Shown here in pieces: positions 11,301 to 21,894 of a DNA stretch of 64,000 nucleotides. Source of the stretch: Dipteris shenzhenensis (taxonomy: Eukaryota; Polypodiophyta; Polypodiopsida; Gleicheniales); NCBI GenBank assembly GCA_047967505.1, contig CM106540.1. The stretch is one strand, 5' to 3'. The position numbers and the translations under genes are program-made. The notes under the pieces were generated by a model. It had not been told where the DNA came from, ran no database searches, and was given only the letters and a program-made list of their open reading frames with translations. Each line of letters opens with the position of its first letter. Position 1 is the stretch's first letter.

Positions 11301-11957
11301 TAATTGGGGCACATAAAACACTTGATCTAATTGAGCAAGTTTGGGACCTTTGTCAGTATCAAAAGTTATTGAACCAACACCATGAATAGTAGCAACAGAG
11401 TTATTGCCACAACGAACTCCCCCTGTTGCCGGTTGGCGAGAAATGAAGAGATTAGAATGAGGGGTCATATGATGAGTGGCTCCACTATCCACAATCCAAG
11501 AAGATTTAGAGTCACATGAAAGAGTATGAAAAGTTGACCCAGATAAGGAAGAGGAGGAGTCAAGCTCGGTGATATGAATCAAGGCTTGAGAAGTGAAGTC
11601 TAGAGAATCTCCTGTGGACCAGTCAGACAGACCTTCAGGAGTTATAAAGGGAGGAGAAGGAGTGAAGTGATTAGTGACATGGCCCTGGGGTCTCCAGAGA
11701 CCAGTGTTCGAAGGAGGAGGAGGAGGACCACCCCTAGGACGCCAACGAGGTGGCTGAGGAGTCGTGGTAGGGGACTGTGGAGTCCAACGGGGTGGTTGAG
11801 GAGTCGTGGTAGGGAGCTGAGGAGTCCAACGGGGTGGTTGAGGAGTCATGGTGGGAGGCTGAGGAAGAAGGCCTTTGGCTTTGGAGCGACATTCATCGTC
11901 AATATGCCCAACTCTCTGGCAATGCTGACAAAATCTATTCTTTTTGGGAAGGGAGTG
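8391..11957 (-). CDS. Copia pol: zinc knuckle, protease, integrase, RT, RNase H
   Basis: The frame is open from the codon after the TAG (11958-11960) to a stop at 8391. It encodes a CCHC zinc knuckle (CQHCQRVGHIDDEC), three 14-residue PQ/PPRW repeats, and aspartic protease (WIVDSGATHHM, near 11490). Next come the integrase HHCC region (HYRLGH..CHPCQLGKQ) and integrase core (VDDYSRYQWVFF..SDNGGEF). Reverse transcriptase follows (YQMDVKSAFLNGYLDEEVYV; LLYVDDLLLL), then RNase H (YTDSDWAGD; SSTEAEYRAL). The order protease-integrase-RT defines Copia. The enzymes mature from one polyprotein and copy element RNA into cDNA for integration. No frameshift was noticed, so this part may still be functional. 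Confidence 0.95.
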   Translation of the reverse strand, partial: HSLPKKNRFCQHCQRVGHIDDECRSKAKGLLPQPPTMTPQPPRWTPQLPTTTPQPPRWTPQSPTTTPQPPRWRPRGGPPPPPSNTGLWRPQGHVTNHFTPSPPFITPEGLSDWSTGDSLDFTSQALIHITELDSSSSLSGSTFHTLSCDSKSSWIVDSGATHHMTPHSNLFISRQPATGGVRCGNNSVATIHGVGSITFDTDKGPKLAQLDQVFYVPQLGVNLLSVHQLCLLGRTVLFTKMHVDIIDESSGLLLARGDAQPNGLYFINQFLATPSPCGSEFHRLYGNATLKDPTDTERLWHYRLGHLSYDSLYEMSRDHLVDGLPKLSRAKDICHPCQLGKQSRTPFPSHSTSRANEILRLIHLDISGKSPVPSLNGSHYFFLIVDDYSRYQWVFFMKEKSDTFSFFATWARLVMNQTGKSIGIARSDNGGEFISHEFTQFLQEHGIQRHLTSPNSPSQNARVERRQRTVMNMARSMLFAAELPERLWPEAVNTSVYILNRCPTQPILNMTPFEAFYGYRPSIAHLRIFGCRAYTHTPNDTRGKLEPRAELFLLVGYSAKAKAYRLFNPRTNKVLVRRDVVFDERAVLKNSSILSTNDVSTPVPSDNSPPEIPSSPPETSLPPPIVSPHDPLPRWYRQTMKDSGIIPVELPPSGPRRSTRITSSPATASFFTTAYIIHSEPATWQEAVKNPAWHRAMEQELESIDRNQTWILVNRPTHKKVIGTKWIFRTKLKADGTLDKYKARLVVQGFRQKHGIDYEETFAPTARLTSFRLLLALAAHHHWTIYQMDVKSAFLNGYLDEEVYVTPSPGFSPPGHENKVFRLRKALYGLKQAPRSWFHRIDTFLKTNGFHSTPFDPNLYIHHSSEGVCFILLYVDDLLLLGSTPTTLQYIKTQLSITFEMTDLGRLSYFLGMEVVQHSGGIFVSQQKYALQLLDQIIPHEPKLAATPLDPTVKLSKDLESPPFDEHLYRQVVGKLLWLLHTRPDLAYSVSILSQYFNEPKLTHWHACIRILRFIRGTYSYGLHFRPGLTLQGYTDSDWAGDPDNRRSHGGYIFSFGSAPVSWSSRKQETVVGSSTEAEYRALYDCTTEAIYLRQFLAELHFPCTEPTILYIDNKSAIALAGNPIFSNRTKHVGVHFHFTREQVELGTIRLIYVPAVNNHADILTKPVNRPTLEHLCPRLGIGLPPPL

Positions 11958-11960
11958 CTA

Positions 11961-13502
11961 GGCGGGTTTACTACTAGAGGGGTTAGGAGTAGGAGAGGGC
12001 TTTCCGGAGCTAGGTTGATCTTTTGGAATCCCGGAGAGAAGAGCCCCCTCTGAAGCAGGAATGCTATGTTTTTGGTGGACTTGAGAGTAAAGACGAGCAT
12101 AACGCAAAAGTTGACATTCAAACTCATAAAAAGTAGGAAGAGAAGGTTGAGAAATGATTTGTTGCATAAAACTGAAATACTTGGGCGGAAGTTTATTTAA
12201 AAAGAAAGTAACTTGGTCATCCTCGGATTTGGGAGGACCAGTTGTGGCAAATTCAGCAACTAACCGCCGGTAATCGGCTAGTTTAACCTTGAGATCATCG
12301 TCAGCAAGAATTTGGAATTGTTGGAGATCATGGTCAAGATTGATACGACGAGTACGATCTCGAGCTGCATAGCGGTCAGTGAGATGTGCCCATCGCTTAG
12401 AGGCAAGATCAAAATGCTGTAATTGAGAGTGAAATTCAGGTAAAAGACCTTGCATAATTTCAACAATGGCAGTGGCATTACGATGTCGCCACGAACGAAC
12501 TACCTGAGGAGGATAAACATGAGGATCAGGTGGCGATTCGGTACCTTGAACGAGTTCCCATAGGTCTTGAGAATCAAGCACATGGCGCATAAGATTGGAC
12601 CATGTGGTATAATTAGACCCGTTAAAACGAGTCATATCAGTGAAAGCATGTTTGGCTGTTGCAGAGACAAGGTGAGGGGAAGAAATAGAATGATAGGGAG
12701 AAGCAACCGGTGGAGGCAGAAGAGAATTGGGAATAGTAGCAGAGTGAGAAGAAGGGAGAGGTGGCATCACCGGAGGAACAAAGGAATTTGAAAAAGGTCC
12801 TGAGGGGGAGGGATGAAGATGAGAGGCGGGATAAGACATGAGAGGTGAAAAAGAGGCAGCGGGAGAGATAGAGGGAAATAAACTATAGGAATCCAGTGGC
12901 ATGGGAGAAGGAGGAGGATGAGAAACCACTGGAGGAAAGATGGCAGCGGAAGAGATGAGAGGGAAGGGAGGGAGGGAGGGATGTGAACCGAAAGCAAACT
13001 CATTGTCAGACGCATTTCTTCCTTCTCGTCTGCGAGTGTTCACATGCATGTATGGATCTGTGTCCTCGTGATTACTTGTTCCTATGCCTTGCATAACAGA
13101 AGGAGTTGCACTAAGGGAATAGGGCATCATACCTTGCACTGATTCTTGTGGAATAGGCACTGTCGAATAATCCAATGTTCTCATGCCGGCCTGTCCTCTT
13201 TCGTCAGGGGATACTTGTTCTTCGTTGGCACCGAACTTGAGATGTTGCTCAGCTTCTTCTGAGTTGAATAGAGGTCCTTGTTGACGTATTGGAGAGAACC
13301 GTGGAGAGGTAGAGGCACGAGGTGTACGGGTACCTGCTTCAAGTTCCTTCCATTTCTGGAATTCAGCAAATTCTTTAAAGAGTTTGGAGAGGTATTCATC
13401 ACCTTCAATCCTAGCAGACTCTCTCTCGACATATGTCGAAGGTGATGGTTGAATAGAGGTTGAGTCAGGCTGAGATCGCTTCGGAGAAGAGGGAGAAGAC
13501 AT
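11961..13502 (-). CDS. Copia gag (capsid/nucleocapsid), interrupted before the zinc knuckle
   Basis: About 514 residues run from ATG 13500-13502 (MSSPSSPKRSQPDS..). An upstream in-frame MIWKAW start lies beside the PBS and is less likely. The N-terminal half is S/P-rich and disordered. The C-terminal half is a UBN2-type gag fold (FNGSNYTTWSNLMRHVLDS; LTDRYAARDRTRR; FFLNKLPPKYFSFMQQI). The frame ends ..SSSKPA at TAG 11958-11960 and continues in the same frame into the zinc knuckle, so the ancestral product was one gag-pol polyprotein. The stop could be a point mutation or read through; the following CAC TCC does not match the CAR-YYA readthrough motif. Confidence 0.9.
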
Positions 13503-13560
13503 CTTCAGGTGATGATTTATCTTCCAAGCTTTCCAGATCAAGGCTCAGGTGTCGATTGGC

Positions 13561-13579
13561 ACACCTGGCTCTGATACCA
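13561..13579 (-). other. Copia primer-binding site
   Basis: The minus strand reads TGGTATCAGAGCCAGGTGT, complementary to the 3' end of initiator methionine tRNA. It is adjacent to the end of the 5' LTR. Confidence 0.9.
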
Positions 13580-13878
13580 TATAAAGAAAAATACTTGGAG
13601 ACAAATAAAACAATACTGAAGACAATCAATGGCTGAAGAAGATATATATATCACAAACGGAACTTAGTACAAGTGAAGAGAAGCTCTGAAACAAACTTCA
13701 GTCCTGACAACTGTAGTGGACTTCTGCACTAGCTCCACAAGTTGGAACTGAACCAAATATGAGACAACAAACTGATGAAGGGGTTGCTGCAGATTTGGAG
13801 TAGAAAGAACGGAATTTGGAGCGGAAGTTGGAGGTAATCTGATGCAGAAAGATGAGCAGAACTGAAGCAAAAAGGAGG

Positions 13879-14190
13879 GCAGATCTGGAGCTGAAAAGGG
13901 GACAGATCTGGAGCAGAAAGGAGGACAGATCTGAGCAGAAAGGAGGGGCAGATCTGGGGCAGAAAAGAGGGCAGATCTGGAGTTGAAAAGGGGACAGATC
14001 TGGAGCAGAAAGGAGGACAGATCTGAGCAGAAAGGAGGGGCAGATCTGGGGCAGAAAAGAGGGCAGATCTGGAGCTGAAAAAGGGGACAGATCTGGAGCA
14101 GCCAGGAGACAGAAGTTGAGGCAGCAGAGGAGGCAGTCAGGAGGAAGAAGTTGAGGCAGCAGAGGAGGCAGCCAGGAGGCAGAAGTGGCT
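13879..14190. repeat. 92-bp higher-order repeat inside the LTR
   Basis: gcagatctggag.. recurs at 13879, 13971 and 14063 (92-bp period). Each unit is built of about 24-bp subunits of the type cagatctggagcagaaagg. A second set (aagttgaggcagcagaggaggcag, two copies) covers 14115-14185. Confidence 0.85.
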
Positions 14191-14255
14191 CAGGGTGTGC
14201 AGAAACCTCTGGAGCTGGAGAAGAGATGATATATGAATACCTAGCCCCCCCCCCC

Positions 14256-14345
14256 TTTTTATAGGAAGGGGCAGAAAAAGTCGGTCAACCTGCAGGTTGA
14301 CCGACCTGGTCAGAGTTGACCGACCAGGTCAATCTGGTCGGCCAG
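14256..14345 (-). promoter_or_regulatory. LTR promoter core: TATA box with DRE/CRT-like cluster
   Basis: In element sense, GCCGAC and GTCGGT/ACCGAC cores are packed within about 65 bp. They include a perfect 26-bp palindrome at 14280-14305 with half-site GTCGGTCAACCTG. A TATA box follows about 17 bp downstream. RCCGAC is the dehydration-responsive/C-repeat core bound by DREB/CBF factors in plants. That it works this way here is inference. Confidence 0.6.
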
Positions 14346-14880
14346 ATCTGGTCGGACCAGAAAAAAACATTTTTAAATAATTTTTTTATTTTGTTTTTCC
14401 TCTGTACTGAGGCTTTTGACATTTCTTTGGTTGTGTTTTTGGCCTCCGATTCGGGGTTTCTTTGACAGGATTTGGAGAGGCACCAGTGGTGCGTGTACCT
14501 GTTTTATCGGGTCCTGGAGAATTGGAGATTGCCTGGCTTAACATACAATCCAACCACTAACTTTCGTCAAACTACTACAACTCTATACTGCCATAGAAAA
14601 ACACGCTCTGGAGAAAAGAACATGCTGGGGGTTGCGCCGATGCTAAGGCAGGGCGTCAGACCATTGTCATGGTGGAGATTCACTTCCATAACTCTTCATC
14701 ACAACATTCTCATAGATTACCATTCAAAACAAGCACAACTTACTCATAAAATAGGTACCCCCAGATTGAATTTGGGGGCATTAATGAATTTGTGTAGTGC
14801 GGGGTGAGGAAGTGGTACAAAATTAATGTTAAGGTTTTGGCTACGTGATATGTAAGGTTAACTCGCTGCGATGGAGAAGA

Positions 14881-14927
14881 TTCGAGAAAGCTTCTACATC
14901 AGGAAGCTTCTACCTTCCAGAAGCTTC
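14881..14927 (+). promoter_or_regulatory. heat-shock-element-like array
   Basis: TTCCAGAAGCTTC at 14915-14927 is a perfect three-unit nTTCnnGAAnnTTCn element. GAAGCTTC at 14903-14910 and TTCGAGAAAGCTTC at 14881-14894 are further partial matches. The array lies about 1 kb upstream of the PTB start codon. Confidence 0.45.
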
Positions 14928-14987
14928 TGTAGCTTGCTATAAGGTCCAAGGCAGGTTGAAGAGAGGAGGGTAGGAGGGCCTGTGAAA

Positions 14988-15069
14988 GGTTCTTGAGGAG
15001 GAGGGCTTGTGAAAGCCTCTCTATGCCTGGTTCTTGAGGAGGAGGGCTTGTGAAAGCCTCTCTATGCTT
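14988..15069 (+). repeat. 41-bp tandem repeat, two copies
   Basis: ggttcttgaggaggagggct.. begins at 14988 and again at 15029, almost identical. Confidence 0.85.
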
Positions 15070-15928
15070 GAGAGGGGGAGGCAGAGGGGAGGGAGGGAGG
15101 GAGAGGGAGGGGGGAGGGAGCAAAAAGAGCCATAGCGAGGGAGAGCGTAGATGAACACAAATTAATCACGCAAAGTCTAAGGCTAATTGCGAGTTGGGGA
15201 GCGGGAGCCGAGCGAGTGAAAAAGTAATTGATAGGAAAGGGCCGAGAAGAAGCGAATAGGTACCCCCAGATTCTTGGTATGGAAAAGCCAGGTGTGGCAA
15301 TTTGCTTAGAAACAAGTGGTAAATTCCTAAGAAAGAAACGTGAAGAGTGGGGAAGGGCCCTATGAAGGTGTGTAATTGAATTGTGATTGTGATGACCTAC
15401 AAAAGGTAACGAAGGGGACCAGAAAAGAAGAGACAAGTGTGTGGATTGGGATCAAAGAAGAGGTATTTCTATTGAAGGGATTAGATTAAATTAGAAGAAA
15501 AAGAAGAAGAAGAAGAAGAAGAAGAGTTAGCAGAAGAAGAAGAAACAGCCATAGCCATCGTTGCAAAGCAAGCTCGCCAGAGTTTCCTCTTTACACAGAA
15601 GAAGAAGAAGAAGAACAAGAGCATAGCAATCGCCATCTCTTCGAAACAAGCTCGTCAGAGTTTGTCTCGTCAATTCTGAGGAGGAGAATCGGAGACGCAC
15701 TCAGCCTGCCATCTCTGCATCCAGCCTACACAGTATCGTCTCTCCCCTGTGAATGATTTGTAGGGGTGGAGACAACTCGGCAGAAGGTTTCCATAGCCTT
15801 CGCCTGCTCCCCTTTCCATCCAGAGACCCCTAGCTTGATCCGCCATAGCCACCCCTTGCTTTGCTCCCTGCCCAGATCTCCCTGCACCCCTTTTTATTAG
15901 GGTTTCCTTTGGATCCTTTCCTTTGAAC

Positions 15929-18900
15929 ATGTCCTCTGCCGGGCAGCCTCAGTTCAGATACACCCAGCCTCCCTCGAAGGTTCTACACCTGCGTAACTTG
16001 CCCTGGGAGTGCAGCGAGGAGGAGCTCTTCGAGTTGTGCAAGCCCTTCGGGAAGGTGGTTAACACGAAGTCCAATGTCGGTGCGAATCGGAACCAGGCCT
16101 TCGTGGAATTTGTATGCAGCTCACTCCTTTGTCGTGTGCATTGTATCAGCTGTAGGAAGTGTATACTCAAGATTGATTTGTGTCATGCGACTTTCAAACG
16201 CTGCCGTTTGTGGTTTGTATGATGCCTTGTTTAGATGATCCAGCGTGCACATATCTCATTAGTCAGTATGTTGCAGGCGGATCTAAATCAAGCTATTTCT
16301 ATGGTGTCGTATTACGCATCGTCTTCAGAGCCGGCCCAGGTACGGGGAAAGACCGTGTATCTACAGTACTCAAACAGGCAAGAAATTGTGAACAATAAGA
16401 GTTCTGGAGACGTTGCCAGCAATGTTCTATTGGTGACGATTGAGGGTGTTGAGGCTGGTGATGTCAGCATTGATGTTTTGCACTTGGTAAGTCGTAAAAT
16501 CCTCTGCTTGAGCGTATTGACGTACACTTTTCATTCAACTTACATTAGTGGAGTCATTATACCGGTAAAAATTTCCTCAGCGTTGCCAACCCATATCTGA
16601 AGTTGTAATTCGAGAACAACACATAAGCTTGGCAAAAGTCTTTAAATTTTTTGATGTGGTTTGTCTTGTGAATTTCAGTTATACAAGGGCTGTACTTCAT
16701 GCCTGGCTTGTGTTTGACATAATGCTACATGGATCAGCAGTCCATGTTTCGGACACATCTTCGATGGCAGGCTACTTTATGGGAGAAAGCGCATGTGTGT
16801 TTGTCTCGTCCCCTTCTGCTTAACCTTGCCTCTCAACCCTTTACTGCTCCTAACCCTGCTCCTAGAGAGTTGAGATTAGATTATTATGAATTTATCTCAG
16901 TGATCTGCTCATAACCCTTGAGCTTTACGGAAGCCGTAAAACAGAATGTCTGTTCTGTAGTCCACCCAATGAAATGCTGGTGTGGGACTGTACCTACATA
17001 TTAGTTTTTAGGACTTTCGCACATGCTTTTCAAAATTTTGATAGTAGTGTTTATGTTTTCAAGCTAGTTGAGTTGAGAATTTCAGTTCCGAATAATAACG
17101 TTCTGGTGCATATATGTGATTCACTGGTGTAGTTATAGGAATGCAATCTTATCCTTGTCTAATCTAACAGGGCCTGTGTGTGGGCATTGACGTGTGAAGG
17201 CTTTACCCTTTAATGATGGACTGGTGCAGTCCTAGGAAATCTTATCCTTGTCTAACCTAACTTGGGCTCTATGTGTGTGTGTGGATGTGTGACTGCTTTG
17301 CTTTGTAACGGTAGGATAACTTTTGAACCACTTCTATATTCTGGAGTGTGTGATTCCTCTTTAGGTGTGGGTGGTTTGCATGGTTTTAGTGTGTACCTCC
17401 TGCCATTTCTAGTTAGTGTACTTATTATGTATAATGATGAGATTCAGTTATGTCATAGGTTTTTTCGGCCTTTGGGTTTGTTCGCAAAATAGCAACTTTT
17501 GAGAAGACTGCAGGCTTTCAGGTAACAGCTGGCTTCCAGCTTAGGTTTTCCTTAATGCCCAGTTTACCTAAGAATAAATGGCAGTATTTTGTTACTGAGA
17601 TTTTAATACAACCCCAGGCTCTTGTACAATTCAATGATGCTGACACAGCTTCACAAGCAAGGTCAGCGCTGGATGGGAGAAGTATTCCGAGGTAAATTCT
17701 CAATACCAGTGATTGGCATCGTAGTACAAACACCTTGTCCCCTTGTATGTGCATATTTAGTCTCTTGAGGCCAAGCTTTGATTATCAGTGTGCCCGTTTT
17801 TCCTGTACTCCAGCAAACTTTAGTACTTGCACTGGGCTGAGCTCTGGATTGCAGGTATTTACTCCCAGAACATGTTGGGCCTTGCCATCTGCGCATTTCT
17901 TTCTCTGCCCATAGCGATTTAAATGTGAAATTTCAAAGTCATCGGAGCAGGTATAAAGTTTATTTATAGTTGTTCAAAAATATTTTTGTTGAAAAATATT
18001 TTTTCAGCAGGTATCAAGATGCTCATTTTTTTAATTTGGTGGCTTTTCAAAGGGATTGGTTGATTTGGCAGGTTTTCCAATAGCTGAAAACTTTTTAAGG
18101 GGCTTGTATTCCACACAATTTAGTTGTTTCCATTTTATTCTTCTGTTGTGTTACAGTTAATATCATACCTAGTAATGACCAGTGGATTTTGGAAGAGTGA
18201 AATGGAATTGGCCTGAGTTTATTGACCATATGATTGGAGGACTCATGGGACAGATGTCTTGTGCAGAGATTACACAAATCCTTACTTACCCGTGGCTCCT
18301 TCTGCTATTGATGGCAGTGGCCAGGTAATACAAGATATTGAGACCTCTCACCTCTCAACTTTGATTCTTCTTCACTCTTTGTAAGAATGAATTAGTCTTG
18401 TTAGAAATGGCTTTAATGGGAGCGACTTGCGTCAGACGGAGGTGCCCAAAGTTGGTAGGAGTATGTGGGGTTCTGCTTGATATATTAAAATTTTTCATTT
18501 TCCAGTTTGGTGTGGGGCCAGATGGAAAGAAGAAAGAGCCAGAGAGCAATGTGCTACTTGCATCAATAGAGAATATGCAATATGCTGTTACAATTGAAGT
18601 CCTACATACGGTATGTTCTGTCATCAGGCTTCAATTTATGTTGGTGGAGCATATATTGCATGTATTGTGTCTTGGTTTGGATTCAAGCCTCTGATTTCAT
18701 GGATTGTGTTTTGTCTACCTTATTTTGTAGTGCTTGTCTGGGATTGGTCTGCTAAAATTGTGTCCATGCTGATTGTGCTGGGTTGTCGCTTCAGATTTTT
18801 GAAGCCTTTGGTACCGTCCAAAAGATTGCAATGTTTGAGAAGAATGCTGGATTACAGGCGCTGATACAATATTCTGGTAAAAAGGTCACTCTGTTGTTTT

Positions 18901-19791
18901 CCTTTGGAACAGGAATGGGGTAGAATGTGCTGTGTGTGTTCTTGCATTTTAGAATTGAGATGTGATATCCTTATTCTAAAATCTCCTAATGGTATTACTT
19001 TTCAGATGTCACCACGGCTGTAACTGCGAAGGAAGCATTGGAAGGTCACTGCATATACGAAGGAGGTTATTGTAAGCTCCATCTCTCGTATTCTCGCCAT
19101 ACTGATCTCAACGTAAAGGTATCTTTTTAGTTATTCAGGTGTGCTGTCTGCTGTGCGAAGCTGTTGTTGATAAATGAGTCCTATGTTAAGTGCGTATTAC
19201 ATTATATGCCAGGCAAACAATGATCGGAGCAGGGACTACACAAATCCAAATCCTGGTCTTCAAAATCAATCCTCAGTTCTTGGTCAACAGCCTACTGAAG
19301 TTTTGTCTGCCATACCCACAGCTGGAGGCTCAGTGGCTCCTGCAAACTATGCAGGAAATCAATTTGTTGGTGGGCGTCCGCCAGCTGATATGATGGCAGG
19401 AAGGGCTCAAATGCAAGGGTGGGAATATGATTCACCACAAGGGACTCCAAGCCACTCTGGGAGCATGCTGACTGTGCCTGCAAGTGGGCCTGTTCTAAAT
19501 TCGGTATATGGGACTCCAGTTCCCACATCAGGATCAGTAGCTTCTCAAGGAGGGCTTCTACCTCATCAGGGTGTTTCTTCACATTTGCCATTGCTCCCAT
19601 CTCATCCTCAGTCTATACAAACAGGGGGGACAGCACCTGGTCAAAGAGGTCTTATGCCTGCTGCAGGTCCTAGTTCTCAATATGGTGATCCAGCTCCAAA
19701 TTATACTGTGCAGCGCCAATATCAGTCATTGCACATGCCAGGGCCTGGACCAACTCCACCCAACAGTGGATCCGTAGCTTTTTATATGTAA
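15929..19791 (+). CDS. PTBP3: polypyrimidine tract-binding protein homologue (PTBP3-like), 10 exons
   Basis: Exons read by eye: 15929-16111, 16277-16486, 17459-17521, 17618-17691, 17855-17950, 18267-18324, 18506-18610, 18795-18876, 19006-19118, 19213-19791. All introns are GT..AG and phases fit, giving 520 residues. The protein binds pyrimidine-rich RNA and should regulate splicing. RRM1 has RNP2 VLHLRNL (about residue 18) and RNP1-like NQAFVEF at the first junction. RRM2 opens SNVLLVTIEG (about 109). RRM3 opens SNVLLASIENMQ (about 242) and ends LSYSRHTDLNVK (about 317-328). The linker SRDYTNPYLPV and the repeated HTDLN/HSDLN blocks are typical of plant PTBP3. The tail (329-520) is P/G/S/Q-rich and longer than I recall for Arabidopsis PTBP3. 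The ATG is the first one after the GAA-rich leader. Plant PTB genes autoregulate by alternative splicing; the 972-nt second intron is where to look for a poison exon. Confidence 0.93.
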
Positions 19792-20760
19792 TTTGTGTGG
19801 CCACTGCAGCTCAAGGCTTTTAACTGAATGTGAAGTCAGTGTCATTGAGTGGGTGCGAAGGTTGAGTAGGTGGTTTTATTGTGGAGATCGGTTGCTTGCC
19901 AGTATACCGTGGGCAGTATCATTTTTTCATGTGATTCTCAAGAAGGCTTTCTTTGAGCCAATCAGAAGAATATTTGTGTGGCCTGTAGACAATGGCATGG
20001 AGGCAGCAAGCATGTATATTGGTAGAGATGCTACCATATAATGAGGGAGATTGGTGGATTCAAATTCAAATTTAAAGCCTTTTCTTTTGAAGTGTCGTTT
20101 TGAGCCGTCTAATGTTAGAGATGGTCCAATTATGCTTAAATTTCTTTGTTTGTATACATTGTTATCGTGGCTCACTTGACAAATTGATAAACTTAAAAAT
20201 TCTTGTATTAGTAAAGTTTAGGATATCTGAGTGTTTCAAAATTGTAAAGTGGCCTTAGTTTCAGTGTCTTCACTTTTGATCACCTCTTGGATGTTGCTAT
20301 GGCTACTTATTCTAATGGTGATACATGTGTACTATGGATGTGTATGCTCAAAGAATGGGCAAACTTGCCTGCATATTGCAATTTCATAAGTTCTGCACGC
20401 AATGATGTATATCTTTCTTTCTGGTGTCTGTGGTTTTATGAGGAAGGGATTAAGTTCAGATCATTCAGGAATGATCTTTAGGCTCTTCCCTGGGACTGAT
20501 AGACCACCCATAAGTCCATTTCTAGCCTTGCTATTCTCTCAGATGTGTAGCTGCAAGTGGGCAGAGGCTTGTGGACCTAGGACATCGCCTGCCACCCCTG
20601 GTCACTCCAAACAGGTGTCTATATGCGCCCTCCCCCCCCCCCCCCCCCCCCTTGGTCCGGTAGTCTACACTTCTCCGGTTGCCAGAGCTGCAGTGACTTC
20701 CCAGAAGTTGAATTGTATTTTTCCTTGGGGGAATATCATCTTCAAAACGGCCTCTACCTA
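19792..20760 (+). other. PTB 3' region, then non-coding
   Basis: This is T-rich sequence consistent with a 3' UTR (to about 20230) and then intergenic DNA. A run of about 20 C lies at 20631-20652. Short open frames here have no family signature. Confidence 0.5.
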
Positions 20761-21413
20761 CCCTTAATCTGCACGAATTCTAGTAGTTAAGAGGATCATC
20801 TCCCTAGAGGACCCCTCATCACATAGGTGACTATGTCGCTAAGTGACACCAGGCCAGTGTCCAAACAATGACAAGGCATGACTATATGTCATGCCTTGTC
20901 ATTGTGTGCTCATCTCAAGAATTAAGTGTTAATTTGTGCTTGAATCAGAGAAGATAAAAAGGAACTGCAAAAGAGATGATCAGGGCATTAGGAGATGGAA
21001 TTCAATCAATGGAAAAGTAGTAGTCTGATAAAGAAAAAGGAGGAGAGATTATGTGACATGGATAGGCCAGGCAAGGCAGGGAGTGGTGGTGCTGAAGGCA
21101 ATGATTCCAAGGTTAATTGCAGTCTCCATCACAATTTGCTTTGACTCGGTTGTGGGTCTTCTTGATCAAACATGACACTCATGCATATATGCATGCATTG
21201 CTTCCCCTATGTGGCATTGTGGTGAGTTACTGGGCATCTCCATGCATTTGTGCAAGAGAGACAAACTAGATTCCGGGTAGGCAGACAGCGAGGCGTAATT
21301 GTAAATAGTTTTTATTTTGCAATATAATTTAATAGTGTGTAACTACCAACATGAACGCTTTTGGTTATTTTTAGGACCATTTGGTGATGAGTCATGATTC
21401 ACTCGCTCCTCGC
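20761..21413. other. no recognisable gene
   Basis: I see nothing supported except the short inverted repeat caatgacaaggcatga / tcatgccttgtcattg (20863-20902). Confidence 0.4.
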
Positions 21414-21555
21414 GAGCTCCATTCAACTCCATTGCTAGTGCCATTGCTTTTCCGCTTACAGCCTTGTGAGCTCCATTCAACTCCATTGCTTTTCCGCTTA
21501 CAGCCTTGCAAGCTCCATTCAACTACATTGCCATTGCTTCTCAGCTTACAGCAAT
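21414..21555 (+). repeat. short tandem repeat, three copies
   Basis: agctccattcaactccattg.. recurs at about 21415, 21469 and 21511, each followed by ttttccgcttacagccttg or a variant. Confidence 0.8.
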
Positions 21556-21894
21556 TCTTCGCCTTCTATGATTACCAAAAAGGTCCAATCTCCAACGCCT
21601 CTCCTCCATCGGGGCTTGCACCCTTGGATCCTAATTTCGCAGATTCTTTGTTTTGCTCCATACACAGACCTCTCATCCCATGCCTTTGTCACTTCCTCCA
21701 TGCTGGCCTCTATGTGACGCCCCAAATAGTCGAAGCCATTAGATTTATAAGTTAACTACATTCAACTTCAAAGAACTAGAAAATAAATTAGTGTTCGCTG
21801 CTATGGCAGTTTCTCTTAACAATAGAATAGAAACACAAAATTTCACAAAAGAAAAGAGCATAGAACTGATTTATCGGAGCAAATTATAACAGAA

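Larger units (their letters stand above)
7834..14543 (-). mobile_element. nearly complete Ty1/Copia retrotransposon
   Basis: The minus-strand element is bounded by LTRs at 13580-14543 (5') and 7834-8137 (3'). The primer-binding site TGGTATCAGAGCC (initiator-Met tRNA) directly adjoins the 5' LTR. A purine tract (GAGAGGGGG) sits directly before the TGTTAAG start of the 3' LTR. Gag and pol share one frame broken by a single TAG. Shared LTR segments are nearly identical, so insertion was recent. Flanking pentamers are TACAG (7829-7833) and TACAA (14544-14548), a target duplication with one mismatch. Confidence 0.93.
13580..14543 (-). repeat. 5' LTR of the Copia element (964 bp)
   Basis: In element sense it begins TGTTAAGCC (14543) and ends CTTTATA (13580). 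U3 carries a 26-bp palindrome and several RCCGAC cores (14280-14345), just upstream of a TATA box (TATAAAAA, 14256-14263). Downstream of the TATA lie complex purine repeats (13879-14190). Confidence 0.92.
14544..15928 (+). promoter_or_regulatory. upstream region and 5' leader of the PTB gene
   Basis: This contains a heat-shock-element-like array (14881-14927), a 41-bp tandem repeat (14988-15069) and purine-rich tracts. It also has a GAA-repeat leader (15490-15625) in which a roughly 95-bp unit ending (c)aagctcg(c/t)cagagttt is duplicated. No clear TATA box is visible, and the transcription start cannot be fixed from sequence. Confidence 0.5.

Noticed and set aside
8391-11849. Shadow frames on the plus strand inside Copia pol (for example 9804-10262)
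   Set aside because: The minus frame has the full ordered Copia domains; plus frames are antisense readings.
19793-20041. Open frame after the PTB stop
   Set aside because: No splice or motif support; lies in the likely 3' UTR.
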